Positions 63,601 through 64,000 of a stretch of DNA of 64,000 nt are shown here, one piece after another. Each line of letters begins with the position of its first letter. The first letter of the stretch is position 1. Origin of the DNA: Salinicola acroporae (GTDB lineage Bacteria; Pseudomonadota; Gammaproteobacteria; Pseudomonadales; Halomonadaceae). A model generated the notes under the pieces. It saw only the letters and a list, made by a program, of their open reading frames with translations, searched no databases and had not been told where the DNA came from. Made by a program: the position numbers and the translations under genes. Location of the stretch: NCBI RefSeq assembly GCF_003206615.1, contig NZ_PZJW01000005.1:1-64000 (forward strand). The letters are read 5' to 3'.

Positions 63601-63861
63601 GCTATCCGAACTGCTCGAGGTCAGATAGATCATGTCCTGAGTGCCGTTGATCTCCTGGGCGATCACCGAGGCGACCGTGTCGGAGACCGTCTGGGCGCTG
63701 GCACCGGGATAGGTCGCGGAGACGCTGATCGTTGGCGGTACGACAGGCGGATACTGCTCGATGGGCAGCGTCCGCATCGCCATCAACCCGATCAGCGTGA
63801 TGATGACCGAGAGGACGGTAGCGAAGATCGGGCGTCTGATGAAAACGCTGGAAAAGTTCAT
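60673..63861 (-). CDS. RND multidrug efflux permease (MexB/AcrB, HAE1)
   Basis: A 1,062-residue inner-membrane RND pump. FIRRPIFATVLSVIITLIG is helix 1; the proton relay is intact, with AIGIVVDDAIVVIENVER in helix 4 and GLAAKNAILIVEF in helix 10. Two large periplasmic loops carry the pore and funnel domains. It exports drugs, bile-like compounds or solvents by proton antiport. The ATG at 63861 overlaps the adaptor stop by 1 nt (TGATG). No outer-membrane channel gene follows, and an intrinsic terminator does, so a separate TolC/OprM partner is probably used. Confidence 0.93.
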   Translation of the reverse strand: MNFSSVFIRRPIFATVLSVIITLIGLMAMRTLPIEQYPPVVPPTISVSATYPGASAQTVSDTVASVIAQEINGTQDMIYLTSSSSDSGQMSMSVYFNIGTDPQTATINVNNRVQRALSQLPSEVQSQGVTVEQRSSSILLFVGITSDSDAYDSLYLTNYANINVTDELSRLPGVGQAEVLGSQEFAMRVWLNPDKLAQYDLTPAEVSSAIQAQNAVVAGGKLGAEPQSDPTPYTYTITTQGRYESVDQFREIVLRTNPDGSSLRLSDVARIELGKNSYGIQAYVNNKPIAPIAIYLQPGANALDVANEVKQSMADLKTRFPPGLDFDIPYDTTLFIDASVQSVEHTFIEALLLVAVIVFLFLQSWRSTLVAMSVVPISVVGTFAGMYLLDFSINLLSLFGMILAIGIVVDDAIVVIENVERIMEEDEEATPFSAALEAMKEVSGAVIATAFIMAAVFVPVGFMSGLTGQMYQQFAITIAISVAISAIVALSFTPAMSAIFLKNQDRLQQSGFIRAIRKPFDWFNKIFDKITDFFMAITNFLIHQLWLVIVGLAAAGIVSWLIFAQLPAALLPSEDQGVALAAVNLPAGSSVARTDAYVQELSQRLRDEVPGINFVTGIPGFDILSSSPNTAKATVFVTMKPWQDRDITVDQLTQKIMQIGAQIQGGQTVAFNLPPIQGLSPTGGFTGYLQSFGGDTSQQLSEAAGKVMQAAAKRPELAGVFTSLDVNVPSYKADVDTEKARSLGVDIADLNTTMASTFGSSFVNYFTSSGRNFQVYLQSEDDFRRNPDDLSKVYVRGGEGQRIPLSELVTLTRDKAPTVLQRYNTYAAAQFSGGPAPGYSSGQAVQAMQEVVTDTLGSNYGMGWSGEAYQQVNVGTAATLALSFGVVMMFLILAAQYESWTLPLAVVSAVPFAFIGAILAVYLAGLSTSVYLQVGLLVVVGLAAKNAILIVEFAEQQRKHAGLSVVDAAKVAARQRFRPIVMTSLAFIGGTLPLALASGASAASRNQIGTPVVGGMISITLLATVFVPATYVLIMKVTHGLQSKLGRGKRRNDRQSMPDESH

Positions 63862-64000
63862 CAATTGGCCCCGTTCTGTCCGTCTTTCGCCTCTTGCGCA
63901 TCGAGGTGAGCGCCCTCGACACCCTCACCACCCTGGGCATCGGCCTCCTGGGAAGGATTCTCGCCGGCGTTGTTTTGCGGTTGCGGCACTTGGCCGTTGA
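63861..64000 (-). CDS. RND periplasmic adaptor subunit, C-terminal end (cut by window edge)
   Basis: Only the last 45 or so residues are visible, a hydrophilic Gln/Asn/Gly/Ala-rich tail ending DGQNGAN and a TGA at 63861-63863. The 1-nt overlap with the permease start and the usual adaptor-permease gene order identify it as a MexA/AcrA-type membrane-fusion protein. The body of the gene is outside the window, so this rests on context. Confidence 0.7.
   Translation of the reverse strand, partial: NGQVPQPQNNAGENPSQEADAQGGEGVEGAHLDAQEAKDGQNGAN

Noticed and set aside
1-64000. CRISPR arrays, tRNA or rRNA genes, riboswitches
   Set aside because: No regularly spaced direct repeats, cloverleaf-like CCA-terminated segments or rRNA core sequences were recognised; the only periodic repeats are protein-domain repeats in the adhesin.

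Overview
This 64-kb window is a high-GC (roughly 60-65 % by eye) gammaproteobacterial chromosome segment, most likely from the Halomonadaceae (Halomonas, Salinicola, Chromohalobacter or Kushneria type). The reasons are a BCCT carrier, an MHS-type MFS carrier, two MexB/YbiO-type envelope systems, a LapA-like adhesin, an E. coli-like deo/tsx/nupC regulon, and a glgA-treZ-malQ-treY-glgX operon close to the one known from Pseudomonas. The genus is inference. I saw no rRNA, tRNA, CRISPR array, transposase or integrase.

Layout. 1-2759: N-terminal part of a giant LapA-like adhesin, cut by the left edge. 3031-10762: aminotransferase, adenine/adenosine deaminase, LysE exporter, DinB-fold protein, HAD type II, PucR regulator, and succinate-semialdehyde dehydrogenase. 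10882-19256: a complete nucleoside uptake and catabolism regulon. DeoR and Tsx are on the minus strand; nupC-deoC-deoA-deoB-deoD-cdd are on the plus strand. 19260-24673: GNAT protein, then a sulfatase module (MHS carrier, sulfatase, formylglycine-generating enzyme) divergent from a SorC-type regulator. 24822-26494: a J-domain protein translationally linked to a J-like membrane protein, then a DUF3820-like protein. 26684-31250: BCCT carrier, a coupled S15/CocE hydrolase and a GcvA-type LysR regulator. 31251-35399: a lower-GC nitrilase, small membrane protein, Na+/solute symporter and LysR cassette flanked by 45-bp imperfect direct repeats. 35425-37219: small genes and a 637-bp stretch with no convincing gene. 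37220-42939: an ammonium-transporter/PAS/GGDEF/EAL fusion and a YbiO-type mechanosensitive channel. 43213-45586: a glucose dehydrogenase-like SDR and cytoplasmic trehalase. 45557-60328 (minus): glgA, a GlgB-like pseudoenzyme, treZ, malQ, treY, a DUF2934 protein, glgX and glgB. 60673-64000 (minus): a MexB-like RND pump and the tail of its adaptor.

How it works together. Tsx and NupC bring in nucleosides; DeoD and DeoA split them, Cdd deaminates cytidine, and DeoB and DeoC turn the pentose into glyceraldehyde-3-phosphate and acetaldehyde. In the glg/tre operon GlgA and GlgB build alpha-glucan, GlgX and MalQ trim and shuffle it, and TreY/TreZ release trehalose. The opposing trehalase and glucose dehydrogenase would take trehalose towards gluconate. 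Next to a mechanosensitive channel and BCCT carrier this suggests a salt-adapted lifestyle.

The best leads are: a catalytically dead GlgB paralogue locked by ATGA overlaps into the trehalose operon; a perfect hairpin with the glgA Shine-Dalgarno (a CsrA/RsmA-like CAGGGA) in and beside its loop; the ammonium-transporter/c-di-GMP fusion; the nitrilase cassette with its junction repeats; and the self-contained sulfatase/FGE module.
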